Positions 43,038-51,738 of a stretch of 64,000 nt of DNA are shown one piece after another. The notes under the pieces were generated by a model. The model searched no databases. It worked only from the letters and a program-made list of their open reading frames with translations, and had not been told where the DNA came from. Where the stretch lies: positions 2,480,001-2,544,000 of the forward strand of contig NZ_CP147520.1 in assembly GCF_037201975.1 (NCBI RefSeq). The letters are read 5' to 3'. Source of the stretch: Streptomyces sp. TG1A-60 (lineage in GTDB: Bacteria; Actinomycetota; Actinomycetes; Streptomycetales; Streptomycetaceae). Each line of letters begins with the position of its first letter. The stretch's first letter is position 1. The position numbers were made by a program, and so were the translations under genes.

Positions 43038-44297
43038 ATGATCGAGGCAGTCGGCCTGACGAAGCGCTACGGCGCCAAGACGGCCGTGTACAACCTTTCC
43101 TTCCAGGTGCGGCCGGGGGCCGTCACCGGCTTCCTGGGGCCCAACGGCTCGGGCAAGTCGACGACGATGCGCATGATCCTCGGCCTGGACAATCCCACCT
43201 CCGGGCAGGTGACGATCGGCGGCTATCCGTACCGCAAGCTGCCGAACGCGGCCCGTCAGGTGGGTGCCCTCCTCGACGCCAAGGCGGTGCACGGCGGCCG
43301 GCACGCCCGCAGCCACCTGCTGTCCCTGGCGCAGCTCTCGGGCATCCCGGCCCGCCGGGTGGACGAGGTGCTGGGCGTCGTCGGCCTCCAGGGTGTGGCC
43401 AAGAAGCGCTCCAACGGCTTCTCGCTCGGCATGGGCCAGCGGCTGGGCATCGCCGCCGCCCTGCTCGGCGACCCCCAGGTGCTGCTCTTCGACGAGCCGG
43501 TCAACGGACTCGACCCCGAGGGCATCCTCTGGGTCCGCAATCTGATGAAGGCTCTTGCCGCCGAGGGCCGTACGGTCTTCGTCTCCTCGCACCTGATGAG
43601 CGAGATGGCGCTGACCGCCGACCACCTGATCGTGATCGGGCGCGGACAGCTGCTCTCCGACATGAGCGTGAAGGACTTCATCTCGGCGAACTCCGCGGAC
43701 TTCGCGCGGGTACGCACGCCCGACACCGAGCCGCAGCTGCGCGAGAAGCTCACGGCCGCGCTGACCGGGGCGGGCGGCCAGGTGCTGCCCGAGCAGGACG
43801 GCGCACTGCGCGTCACCGGTCTGCCGCTGCCCCGCATCAGCGACCTCGCGCACGACGCCGACGTACGGCTGTGGGAGCTGTCGCCGCACCAGGCCTCGCT
43901 GGAGGAGGCGTACATGCGGATGACGCAGGGCGCCGTCGACTACCGCTCGACGACCGACCAGAAGAACGGTCTCCAGCAGCCCCTGCCGCCCGGCGCGCAG
44001 CCGCCGATGCCGGTACCCGGGCAGGGCCAGCCGGGCTGGTACGCCCCGCCGGCGCCGCAGCAGGGCGGCCAGCCGTTCGCACCGGCGCAGGGCGGGCCGC
44101 CGGCCGGCCCGTACGGGGCTCCGGCGCCCTCCGTCGCGCCGGCCCCGGCCCCGGGCGGGCCGCAGCCCAACCCGTACGCCCAGGCGACGCCCCAGGCCCC
44201 CGCGCAGCCGTCCGCCGCGCCCACCCCCGTGGAGGCCGCCGCCCCCGCCGCGCCCGCGCCCGCCGCCGACCTGACGAAGTCCGAGGACGCCCGATGA
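43038..44297 (+). CDS. ABC transporter ATPase with Pro/Gln/Ala-rich C-terminal tail, pair 2
   Basis: 419 residues. The first ~305 residues closely parallel pair 1 (MIEAVGLTKRYGAK, Walker A GFLGPNGSGKSTTMRMI, HGGRHARSHLL, signature FSLGMGQRLGIAAALL, Walker B VLLFDEPVNGLDPEG, FVSSHLMSEMAL). It then carries about 110 residues made almost entirely of Pro, Ala, Gln, Gly (GQGQPGWYAPPAPQQGGQPF...), absent from pair 1. Its start is inferred from alignment with pair 1; GGAG is unusually close to the ATG, and GTG 43029 is an alternative. It ends in an ATGA overlap with its permease. Confidence 0.92.
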   Translation: MIEAVGLTKRYGAKTAVYNLSFQVRPGAVTGFLGPNGSGKSTTMRMILGLDNPTSGQVTIGGYPYRKLPNAARQVGALLDAKAVHGGRHARSHLLSLAQLSGIPARRVDEVLGVVGLQGVAKKRSNGFSLGMGQRLGIAAALLGDPQVLLFDEPVNGLDPEGILWVRNLMKALAAEGRTVFVSSHLMSEMALTADHLIVIGRGQLLSDMSVKDFISANSADFARVRTPDTEPQLREKLTAALTGAGGQVLPEQDGALRVTGLPLPRISDLAHDADVRLWELSPHQASLEEAYMRMTQGAVDYRSTTDQKNGLQQPLPPGAQPPMPVPGQGQPGWYAPPAPQQGGQPFAPAQGGPPAGPYGAPAPSVAPAPAPGGPQPNPYAQATPQAPAQPSAAPTPVEAAAPAAPAPAADLTKSEDAR

Positions 44298-45163
44298 GCA
44301 CGCCCCAGCCACCACTCGCCCAGCAGCAGCCGCCCGCCCCCGACTGGCAGGGGGCGCCCGGCACGTCGTACACCTCGCCGATCCCGGTGGTGCGCACCCA
44401 CCTCGGGCACGCGATCGCCTCCGAGTGGACGAAGATCAGGTCCGTGCGCTCGACGATGTGGACGCTGGGCGTCTATGTCGTCCTGCTGATCGGCCTCGGC
44501 CTCCTCTTCGCGCTCATCGCCGCCTCCACGGACATGAACCTGGAGGGCGAGTCCCCTCTGGGCCTCGGCTTGTTCGGGCTGATGCTCGGCAGCGTCTGCC
44601 TCATCACGCTGGGCGTGCTGACCACGGCCTCCGAGTACGGCACGGGGATGATCCGGACCACGATGACCGCGTGCCCGAGCCGCGGCCGGGTGCTGGCGGC
44701 GAAGGCGATCGTGTTCTTCGCGCTCTCCTTCACGGTCACCCTGGTCACCACCGCGTTCGTCGGCTTCGTGCAGGTGGCGATCCTGGAGGGCAACAACGCC
44801 GCGGACCCGACCGGTGAGGAGTGGTTCAAGGCGACGGTCGGCGTGAGCCTGTTCCTCGCGCTGTTCGGCCTGCTGTCCCTGCTGACGGGCTCGCTGATCA
44901 GGCACTCCGCGGGCGCGATCACCATCATGCTCGGTGTCTTCCTCGCCCCTCTGGTCATCGCGATCTTCATGTTCTCGGAGTCGCTGAGGGAGGTGCAGGA
45001 GTTCCTGCTGGAGTACTCGATCCCGAGCCAGCTCAGCGTCTTCTACGGCTCGGAGCTCAGCCAGTCCGGCCCGGCCGGCTGGGACCCGCTGTGGATCATG
45101 CTCGGTCTGGTGACGGCCGCCTCCGTGGCCGCGTACGCCCTGCTGGAGCAGCGCGACGTGTAG
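44294..45163 (+). CDS. ABC-2 permease with Pro/Gln-rich N-terminus, pair 2
   Basis: 289 residues. A ~30-residue Pro/Gln segment (MSTPQPPLAQQQPPAPDW) precedes the shared motif EWTKIRSVRSTMWTLGVYVV and six helices. The four-base ATGA overlap with the ATPase links translation. The low-complexity ends of the two partners meet at the gene junction: the ATPase C-terminus and the permease N-terminus are both Pro/Gln-rich and both cytosolic, so they may interact. Confidence 0.92.
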   Translation: MSTPQPPLAQQQPPAPDWQGAPGTSYTSPIPVVRTHLGHAIASEWTKIRSVRSTMWTLGVYVVLLIGLGLLFALIAASTDMNLEGESPLGLGLFGLMLGSVCLITLGVLTTASEYGTGMIRTTMTACPSRGRVLAAKAIVFFALSFTVTLVTTAFVGFVQVAILEGNNAADPTGEEWFKATVGVSLFLALFGLLSLLTGSLIRHSAGAITIMLGVFLAPLVIAIFMFSESLREVQEFLLEYSIPSQLSVFYGSELSQSGPAGWDPLWIMLGLVTAASVAAYALLEQRDV

Positions 45164-45181
45164 CCGCTCGGCCGGGAGGTG

Positions 45182-45523
45182 TCAGAACCTCGGCGCGTTA
45201 CGGGACCGCTGCACCCGCGTGGTGCGGCGGTCCTTCGCGTTCCAGCAGGATTTGTGCCAGTGCCGGCGCTCGTCGACGCCGGAGTGCTCGGGCCAGGCGA
45301 CGACGTGCGGCACCCCGGAGGGGATCATCTGGTCGCAGCCGGGGCAGCGGTAGGTCTTGCCCGCCGCGCTCGCGCCGGCCACATGACGCACGCTCCACTC
45401 CTCGCCCCGCCAGGGCTCACTGGACTGCCAGCCGCCGTACCGGTCCGACCGGTCCTCCGCTGCGCTGCGGCCTGACGGACCCGACGAACCATCGCCCTTG
45501 GGGCGGTTGCGACGCGGGGACAC
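45182..45523 (-). CDS. Small protein with Cys/His zinc-site pattern
   Basis: 113 residues, conserved in Streptomyces but functionally unknown. A basic, disordered N-terminus (SPRRNRPKGDGSSGPSGRSAAED) precedes a probable treble-clef-like metal site: YRCPGCDQMIPSGVPHVVAW...RRHWHKSCW. The start is GTG 45523 with GAGGTG five bases upstream. Some annotations call the family ATP/GTP-binding; no P-loop is present. Its end is only 18 bases from the convergent permease stop, and the 221 bases beyond its start form a divergent promoter region shared with the luciferase-like gene. Confidence 0.78.
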   Translation of the reverse strand: MSPRRNRPKGDGSSGPSGRSAAEDRSDRYGGWQSSEPWRGEEWSVRHVAGASAAGKTYRCPGCDQMIPSGVPHVVAWPEHSGVDERRHWHKSCWNAKDRRTTRVQRSRNAPRF

Positions 45524-45744
45524 GGGACACCTCACGGGGCTGTACAGGGAGCAGAGTGGTTGTCCAGCCTACGCGGGCCCGGTGGGGGTATGCGTACGTC
45601 ACCAAACACCTCAGATCGCCCTCCGCCCGCAGCATTCTGCAGACAATCCGCAAATCTCGCCGCAAGGCCGTGACTTCGGCACGTGTCACGCGGTTATGCC
45701 GGTGGGGGAGCTCCCGAGTCGGAGCCGAGGAAGCAGGAAGTGTG

Positions 45745-46773
45745 ATGCGCGTAGGAGCATTTGTACTGGGAGCCCAGTTCCCCGGCCAGGGCCAGGGGGA
45801 GGCGCTCCACCGGGCGGTGCGGACGGCGGAAGTGGCCGACGCGGCCGGGCTGGACGCGGTCTGGCTGGCCGAGCACCATTTCGTGCCGTACGGCACATGC
45901 CCGTCGGCTGTCACCCTCGCCGCGTTACTGCTGGGGCGCACCCGCCGGATCCGCGTCGGCACGGCGGTCAGCGTACTGCCCACCGTCCATCCCGTGGCCC
46001 TGGGCGAACAGGCCGCCCTGCTGCATGTCACGTCCGGCGGACGCTTCTCGCTGGGCGTCGGGCGCGGCGGCCCGTGGGTCGACCTGGAAGTCTTCGGCAC
46101 CGGACTCGACGCGTACGAGAAGGGGTTCCCGGAGTCACTCGATCTGCTGGTGCGCTGGCTGCGCGAACCCTCGGTGTCGGCGTCGGGGGAACGATTCAGC
46201 TTCCGTGAGGTCCCCGTCGTACCGAGGCCGTCGGAGGACTTGGACGAGACCCCCGGGCCCGAGGTCGTCGTCGCCTCCACCTCGCCGGCGAGCGTGAGGC
46301 TGGCCGCCGAGCGCGGGCTCCCGATGCTCCTCGGGATGCATGTCGGGGACGAGGAGAAGGCCGAGATGGTCGCGATGTGGCGCACCTGCGCCCGCGCGGC
46401 GGGCCGTTCGCCGGAGGAGATCTCCGGCGCGGCCCATGTCTCGGCCGGTGTCTGTCAGATCGCGGACCGGCGCACCGACGCCGTGGAGGCTCTCGTCAAG
46501 GCGATGCCGGGCTGGCTGAGGCAGGGCCTTGACGCCCATGTGACCGTCGACGGCCGTGCCCGCGCCATGCGGGACCCGCTGGCCTACACCGAACTGCTCT
46601 GCGGACTCCACCCGGTGGGGACCCCGCGGCTGTGCGCCGACCGGCTCGCGGCGACCAGCGAGCGGACGGGCATCTCCCGGTTCGCTCTGCTCGTCGAGGG
46701 CTCCGGCGATCTGTCGGCGACGGAGGAGAACGTACGGCGACTCGGTGCCGAGGTGCTGCCTCACCTCGGCTGA
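45745..46773 (+). CDS. Luciferase-like (LLM class) flavin/F420-dependent oxidoreductase with a TTA codon
   Basis: 342 residues of the bacterial luciferase TIM-barrel fold (GAFVLGAQFPG, ADAAGLDAVWLAEHHF, RIRVGTAVSVLPTVHPVALGEQAALL, SGGRFSLGVGRGG, GLPMLLGMHVGDEEKAEM). The start is ATG 45745 with AGGAAG five bases upstream. Codon 61 (45925-45927) is TTA, the rare leucine codon read by the bldA tRNA, so translation should depend on bldA and be tied to development. Substrate and whether it uses FMN or F420 cannot be told from motifs alone. Confidence 0.9.
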   Translation: MRVGAFVLGAQFPGQGQGEALHRAVRTAEVADAAGLDAVWLAEHHFVPYGTCPSAVTLAALLLGRTRRIRVGTAVSVLPTVHPVALGEQAALLHVTSGGRFSLGVGRGGPWVDLEVFGTGLDAYEKGFPESLDLLVRWLREPSVSASGERFSFREVPVVPRPSEDLDETPGPEVVVASTSPASVRLAAERGLPMLLGMHVGDEEKAEMVAMWRTCARAAGRSPEEISGAAHVSAGVCQIADRRTDAVEALVKAMPGWLRQGLDAHVTVDGRARAMRDPLAYTELLCGLHPVGTPRLCADRLAATSERTGISRFALLVEGSGDLSATEENVRRLGAEVLPHLG

Positions 46774-46794
46774 GCCACGCCGTCGTACGGGGGA

Positions 46795-46843
46795 GCTTGC
46801 CGCCCCGCTTACTGATGCACCTCCCGCGGTTGGAGCGGCAAGC
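46795..46843. terminator. Possible bidirectional terminator, large loop
   Basis: GCTTGCCGC (46795-46803) and GCGGCAAGC (46835-46843), between the convergent luciferase-like and SCO5389-family genes. The 31-base loop makes it weak evidence. Confidence 0.35.
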
Positions 46844-46860
46844 CGTGCTGCGTCACGACC

Positions 46861-47253
46861 TCAGCAATCCCTGAGTTCCGGGGACTGGTTGAGGAGTTGG
46901 CCGCGGATCGAGGTGAAGCGGGCCAGCCTGTCGTCCACGGACGGGTCCAGCGGGAACACCGCCACCCGGTGGCAGTTCTGGAAGGCCAGCCGTATACCGA
47001 AGTGACGCTGCAGCGCACCGCGAATCGCGTCACTGGCGAGCGCGCGCAGCAGCTGTCCGCGTGCCTGCTCGTCCGGCGGCGGCGTCTGGTTGTCGGCGAA
47101 CTCTCCGCCGTCGACCTTCAACTGGGCCACCAGAGAGCTGATCATCTCCCACGCATAGGGCAGGGAGGTCCGGACGCAGTCGACGAAGGCGGCTTCGTCG
47201 ACCTCGCCTCGCTCGGCCTGTTCGAGTAGGGCCGGTGAGACGTCGAGCGACAT
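46861..47253 (-). CDS. SCO5389-family protein
   Basis: 130 residues, a small acidic cytosolic protein (MSLDVSPALLEQAERGEVDEAAFVDCVRTSLPYAWEMI, ASDAIRGALQRHFGIRLAFQNCHRVAVFP, SPELRDC) strongly conserved in Streptomyces and named after its S. coelicolor member. The ATG at 47253 has GAGGAG close upstream. No motif identifies an activity. Divergent from nucS across a palindrome-rich region. Confidence 0.88.
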   Translation of the reverse strand: MSLDVSPALLEQAERGEVDEAAFVDCVRTSLPYAWEMISSLVAQLKVDGGEFADNQTPPPDEQARGQLLRALASDAIRGALQRHFGIRLAFQNCHRVAVFPLDPSVDDRLARFTSIRGQLLNQSPELRDC

Positions 47254-47514
47254 GGGTTCTCCTCTCGCACCCCCGTCATCACAGGGGTTGACGGACAAGG
47301 TCGGGGATCGGAGAACACGCAGCGTGCACGGTTCGCGACCTCCCGTTTCTACGGTATGCAACCGAACGTGACCGCACCAGGAGATTGCGCGCACCGACAG
47401 GGCCCGTGACGCACACAATCAGCCAATGCCGAACACGAGTTGACAGAGGCACATGCCGGGGGACGGCGGAGGGCCGCACGAGGGGCGGGAGACCGTGACG
47501 GAGGGCGACAGCCG

Positions 47515-47609
47515 CCGTCCTCGGCCGCCGCGGCGGCCGAGGACGGTCGAACGGCCCCCGGCCGGGCGTTCCGGCGGCCGAACATGCCTTGCCGCCGCGA
47601 TTGCGGCGG
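47515..47609. promoter_or_regulatory. 32-bp perfect palindrome and second stem upstream of nucS
   Basis: CCGTCCTCGGCCGCCG (47515-47530) is followed directly by its complement (47531-47546). A second stem GCCGCCGC-GATT-GCGGCGG lies at about 47591-47609. Both lie between divergent genes, where a terminator would not be expected. The nucS -10 box TAGCGT is at 47639-47644. Confidence 0.65.
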
Positions 47610-47652
47610 TCGAATCGCGCACACCCGTCGGCGTCGAGTAGCGTTGCCGACC

Positions 47653-48324
47653 ATGCGTCTCGTCATTGCCCGCTGCTCCGTCGACTACGCGGGCCGGCTC
47701 ACCGCCCATCTCCCCTCGGCGCCCCGCCTGATCCTGGTGAAGGCGGACGGCAGCGTCTCGATCCACGCGGACGACCGGGCCTACAAGCCCCTCAACTGGA
47801 TGTCGCCGCCGTGCACGCTGAAGGAGGGCACCGGCGAGGAGGAAGGCGTCTGGACCGTCATCAACAAGGCGGGCGAGAAGCTCATCATCACGATGGAGGA
47901 AGTCCTCCACGACTCCTCGCACGAACTGGGCGTCGATCCCGGTCTGATCAAGGACGGCGTCGAGGCGCACCTCCAGGAACTCCTCGCCGACCGCATCGAG
48001 ACCCTCGGCGAGGGCTACACCCTCATCCGCCGCGAGTACATGACGGCCATCGGCCCCGTCGACATCCTGTGCCGGGACGCCGACGGCGCGACCGTCGCGG
48101 TCGAGATCAAGCGGCGCGGCGAGATCGACGGGGTCGAGCAACTCACCCGCTATCTGGAGCTGTTGAACCGGGACCCGCACCTCGCGCCGGTCCGCGGCAT
48201 CTTCGCGGCCCAGGAGATCAAGCCCCAGGCCCGCGTTCTCGCCACCGACCGCGGCATCGGCTGCGCGGTCCTCGACTACAACGCGCTGCGGGGCATCGAG
48301 GACGACAAGCTGCGGCTGTTCTGA
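47653..48324 (+). CDS. nucS: Mismatch-specific endonuclease NucS/EndoMS
   Basis: 223 residues. N-terminal dimerisation domain ([20 protein letters not shown]) and C-terminal PD-(D/E)xK nuclease domain with [33 protein letters not shown] containing catalytic Asp and Glu-x-Lys, then [29 protein letters not shown]. NucS cuts both strands at mismatches and replaces MutS/MutL in Actinobacteria. Leaderless from TAGCGT. It ends with KLRLF, a sliding-clamp-binding-like tail as in other NucS proteins. Confidence 0.95.
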   Translation: MRLVIARCSVDYAGRLTAHLPSAPRLILVKADGSVSIHADDRAYKPLNWMSPPCTLKEGTGEEEGVWTVINKAGEKLIITMEEVLHDSSHELGVDPGLIKDGVEAHLQELLADRIETLGEGYTLIRREYMTAIGPVDILCRDADGATVAVEIKRRGEIDGVEQLTRYLELLNRDPHLAPVRGIFAAQEIKPQARVLATDRGIGCAVLDYNALRGIEDDKLRLF

Positions 48325-48354
48325 CGGCCGCACGTCGCGGGCGGCCGGGCGTCG

Positions 48355-50931
48355 TCAGGCCACCGTCTCGCCGGAAGAGCTGACGCCGCTCTGCGACGCG
48401 CTCGCGGATCCGACGGGATCGCCGGAGGTGGACGCACTGGCGCTGTTCGAGTCCTCCGGCGAAGGCGGGTCCCCGGACTCGTCGCCGGTCGGCGTCGAGC
48501 TGGGCGTCGGAGTCGGGGTAGGCGTCGGGGTGGGCGTGGGCGCCCCGGACTCGTCCTCGCTCTCGGACGGCGTCGGCGTCGGCGTGGGGGACTTCGTCGG
48601 GGACGGCGCCGGGTCGTGCGACTCGTCCGTGCCGGTCGGCTCGTCCGTCGGCTCCGCGCTGTCCGTCGGCGTCGGGTCGTCGGCGGTGCCGTACGTGCCG
48701 TCGGGGCCCGGATCGGTCGGCTCGGGCACGCTGCCCGGGCCGTCCTGGTCCTCGCCCGTCCTGGGGCGGTCGGCGCTGAGCCCGTCGTCGTCGACGCCCG
48801 CGCTGGCGGACGGGTTGACGCCGACCTTCTCGGCCGGGGTGTCGCCGTTGCGGTCGGAGGTCGCGCCGAGGGTCACCACGGTGCCGAGGACGGCGGCGAG
48901 CAGCGCACCCGCGCCCGCGGCGACCACATTGCGCCGTGCGCCGCCCACGAGGCTCTTCACGCCGCTGAGCTTGTGGGCGGGCGAGCCGCCGTCGGCCCGT
49001 TGGGTGACGAGCGCCGTGCCGCCTGCCGACGCGGGTCCACCGACACCGATCGCGCCGAAGCCCGTCGGGGTGTACGCCGAGGGCACGCCCCCGGGCGGGG
49101 AGGCCGACTCCTCGCGCCGGGCGTCCGGCACCTCCTCCCCCGCCGCCGTGCGCCCGCCGGGCGATGTCGCGCCGGAGCGGTCGGCGACCAGGGCGAGGGC
49201 TCTGCGGCCCGCGACCGCGCCACGCTTGTCGGCGAGGACGCCGCGCAGCCCGATGGACGCCTCCAGCTCGGCCCGGGCACGGTCCAACTGCCCGCAGCAG
49301 AGCGCGAGGACGCCCAGCTCGTGGTGGAAGTAGGCCTGTTCGCCGGTCTCCTCGGCGCGGCGAGCAGCCTCCGCACCCGACCTGAGCGCCTCCTCCCAGG
49401 CACTCCAGCGCAGCCCCGCGGCGAACGCGGGCGCCGCCTGCCGGGCCAGCCGCACGGCGGCGGTCGACTCGACCTCGTCGGGCTCGTCGGGCAGGGACGA
49501 GGGCCCCGACTTCTCCAGAGGGGCCGAGAGCTCGGCAGACGTCGGCACGAGCGCGCTCAGGGCGGCCAGGACGGCGTCCGCCTCGGCCGAGACCCGCTCG
49601 GGGGTGACCGAGGGGTGACCGGCCCACCAGGCGTAGTGCCGGGCGGCGGTACGGGCGCGCCCGGCCGCGCCGTCGGCGTACCCGGCGGCCTCCAGCTGGG
49701 TCCGTACGCCGGCCGCGAGCCGGTAGCGGTCGCCGACAGGTGTCAACAGGGCGCAGCCGACCAACTCGCCGAGGGCCGCGTCCGCGTGGGTGTCGCCCAC
49801 CAGGGCGGGCAGATGCGCCTGGTGCGGGACCTCGCCGCCGAGTGCGACGGCGAACCTCAGGGTCTCGCGGGCCGAGGGGCTCAGCCGGGACGCGAGCAGC
49901 GCTGCGGGCGCGGCGCCCTCGGCGAGCGACGGCAGGGGTGTCCCGTGGTCGTCCGCGGGGGACTCGAAGGGCGCGTCGACGGGCGGCGCGTCCTGGAAGA
50001 CCCCGAACTCGTCGACGGCGTCCGCGCCGGCCCGCAGCCGGTCCCGCTGCCTGAGCAGTGCCCCGGCCTGGGCGAACCGCAGGGGCAGGCCCTCGGACTC
50101 GAACCAGAGGTCACCGGCCCAGTTCGACTCGTCCTCGGTGAGTACCCGCCCGACGGCCCGCTCCAGCAACTGCTCGCCGGCGGGCCGGTCCAAGCCGCCG
50201 AGCACGATCTCTTCGAGGGGTGCGTCGGGGGACGGCAGGGGTGTGCCGGGGGTGGCGCCGACCAGGAAGGCGCACTCGGGGGTCGCGTCGAGCAGTTCGT
50301 CGAGCGCGGCGCCGCCGAACTCCAGGTCGTCCAGGACGACGACCGCGCCGATGTCCCGCACGAGGTCGAGGATCTGCTGCCGCGCGGGCCGGAACAGGGG
50401 TGTGCTGTACACGGCTGCGAACAGGTCGTAGAGCAGGTCGTCGACCGTACGCCGGAAACCGCTCAGCCGTACGACGCCGTCGGGTGCCAGGTCCGCGCAG
50501 TCCTCGGCGGCCACGTCGAGGAGCGCGGTGCGGCCGGAGCCGGGGGCGCCGGTGAGGCGGACGGAGCGGCCTCGCGCGAGGAGCCGTACGAGCCGGTCTC
50601 TCTCGTCGTCGCGCTTGAGCAGGGGGAGTGCGGGCAGCGCGGGTCCCGGGGGCACCGGCGGACGGGTGGCGCGGTCGATCCCGGCGCGCTCGGCGGGCGC
50701 GTGCTTCTCGGGCTGACCAGGCAGTTCGCCCGGTGGGCAGTTCTCAATCTCGCTGCCGTCGACAGGGTTGACGGTGAGCAGGAAGTCGCCGGAGACGAGC
50801 TGGACGGTGCGGGCGAGTGCCGGAGCGTGCTGGGCGAAGTCCTGCGCCAGCGGGTCACGTGGTGGACGTTTGCTCGGCGCCTGTCCGTCGTCGTGGCCGT
50901 ACTCTTCGGATCCCCGGTTGATCGGGTCCAT
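48355..50931 (-). CDS. Membrane-anchored STAND/NB-ARC-type ATPase with extracytoplasmic Pro/Thr tail
   Basis: 858 residues. N-terminal ~100 residues are of unknown fold. An AAA/STAND module follows: P-loop LTGAPGSGRTALLDV (about 126-140), Walker B IGAVVVLDDLEFG, winged-helix segments (SPSARETLRFAVALGGEVP) and a TPR-like helical region (HHELGVLALCCGQLDRARAELEASIGL). A single transmembrane helix near residue 660 (NVVAAGAGALLAAVLGTVVTLGA) leads to ~180 disordered residues rich in Pro, Thr, Ser, Asp with PTPTPT runs, presumably outside. The start is ATG 50931. Homologues of this class couple nucleotide state to signalling; target unknown. The 298 bases upstream hold two TGACGACCGAG direct repeats (51158, 51175) and no gene. 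Confidence 0.85.
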   Translation of the reverse strand: MDPINRGSEEYGHDDGQAPSKRPPRDPLAQDFAQHAPALARTVQLVSGDFLLTVNPVDGSEIENCPPGELPGQPEKHAPAERAGIDRATRPPVPPGPALPALPLLKRDDERDRLVRLLARGRSVRLTGAPGSGRTALLDVAAEDCADLAPDGVVRLSGFRRTVDDLLYDLFAAVYSTPLFRPARQQILDLVRDIGAVVVLDDLEFGGAALDELLDATPECAFLVGATPGTPLPSPDAPLEEIVLGGLDRPAGEQLLERAVGRVLTEDESNWAGDLWFESEGLPLRFAQAGALLRQRDRLRAGADAVDEFGVFQDAPPVDAPFESPADDHGTPLPSLAEGAAPAALLASRLSPSARETLRFAVALGGEVPHQAHLPALVGDTHADAALGELVGCALLTPVGDRYRLAAGVRTQLEAAGYADGAAGRARTAARHYAWWAGHPSVTPERVSAEADAVLAALSALVPTSAELSAPLEKSGPSSLPDEPDEVESTAAVRLARQAAPAFAAGLRWSAWEEALRSGAEAARRAEETGEQAYFHHELGVLALCCGQLDRARAELEASIGLRGVLADKRGAVAGRRALALVADRSGATSPGGRTAAGEEVPDARREESASPPGGVPSAYTPTGFGAIGVGGPASAGGTALVTQRADGGSPAHKLSGVKSLVGGARRNVVAAGAGALLAAVLGTVVTLGATSDRNGDTPAEKVGVNPSASAGVDDDGLSADRPRTGEDQDGPGSVPEPTDPGPDGTYGTADDPTPTDSAEPTDEPTGTDESHDPAPSPTKSPTPTPTPSESEDESGAPTPTPTPTPTPTPSSTPTGDESGDPPSPEDSNSASASTSGDPVGSASASQSGVSSSGETVA

Positions 50932-51229
50932 CGGTTCTAGCCCCCAAAAGCGTCTCGTGTGCTGGAGCCCCTCCCGGCCTTGCCGCACACCGCGCTGTCG
51001 CTTCTGGTCCGGAACCCGCTCGAGGGTTGCTGGCAGCTGGCAGCCGAACCCTAAACCTTCGCACAGTATCTCCGACAGTCCGGGGTACCGCGCCGCCCGG
51101 AACATCACGGTCTCGTGAGGATTGCGCCCGTGATGCGTTTCACCCCCATGGTCCTCATGACGACCGAGCGGCATTGACGACCGAGTGTCCCGCACACACC
51201 GAGCCATACGTACGGGCCCGTTCACGCGT

Positions 51230-51553
51230 TCACACTCTGGGCAACGACTCCAGTCCGATGCCGCCCTCGATCGCCAGGATGCGGTGCAGCCGGGTGGCCA
51301 CGAGCAGCCGCTGCATCTGCGGTGGCACATCGCGCAGCACCAGCCGCCGACCGCACCGTCCCGCCCGCCGGTGGGCTCCCATGATCACCCCGAGTCCGGT
51401 GGCGTCCCAGGAGTCCAGCTCTGACAGGTCGAGCACCAGGTCGCCGGCTCCGTCGTCGACGGCCGAGTGCAGGACCGTACGGGCGTCCGCCGCGCTGCGT
51501 ACGTCGAGGCGGCCCCCGACGACCAGCTCGGCGTGGTCGCCCCTGATGTACAT
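51230..51553 (-). CDS. STAS-domain anti-sigma factor antagonist-like protein
   Basis: 107 residues forming a complete STAS domain (MYIRGDHAELVVGGRLDVRSAADARTVLHSAV, LVLDLSELDSWDATGLGVIMGAHRRAG, LRDVPPQMQRLLVATRLHRIL). The phosphorylation position, usually DS-S-G in SpoIIAA relatives, reads DATGLG, so Thr is the likely acceptor. The ATG at 51553 is fixed by GGGGAG five to six bases upstream; an in-frame GTG further out has no ribosome site. It precedes the STAND-like ATPase on the same strand with 298 bases between. No anti-sigma kinase is adjacent. Confidence 0.87.
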   Translation of the reverse strand: MYIRGDHAELVVGGRLDVRSAADARTVLHSAVDDGAGDLVLDLSELDSWDATGLGVIMGAHRRAGRCGRRLVLRDVPPQMQRLLVATRLHRILAIEGGIGLESLPRV

Positions 51554-51738
51554 AAGCGCTCCCCGTGGGTGCTTCTCGTACTCCGTGATATGGGTGATGC
51601 AACGTCTGACTGCGTTTGACACCGCCAGGTTGCCGTCTGTGAGCGAACCGATACCGAATTCACCTCAAGGAGTGAGACTCCTCAAGGCTCATGCGTTCAC
51701 ATGTGTGGGAAGTGCCACAGGTGACGCGCGGGTCGGTA

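Noticed and set aside
45182..45523. ATP/GTP-binding protein label for the small Cys/His protein
   Set aside because: No Walker A motif; the conserved positions are Cys and His as in a metal site.
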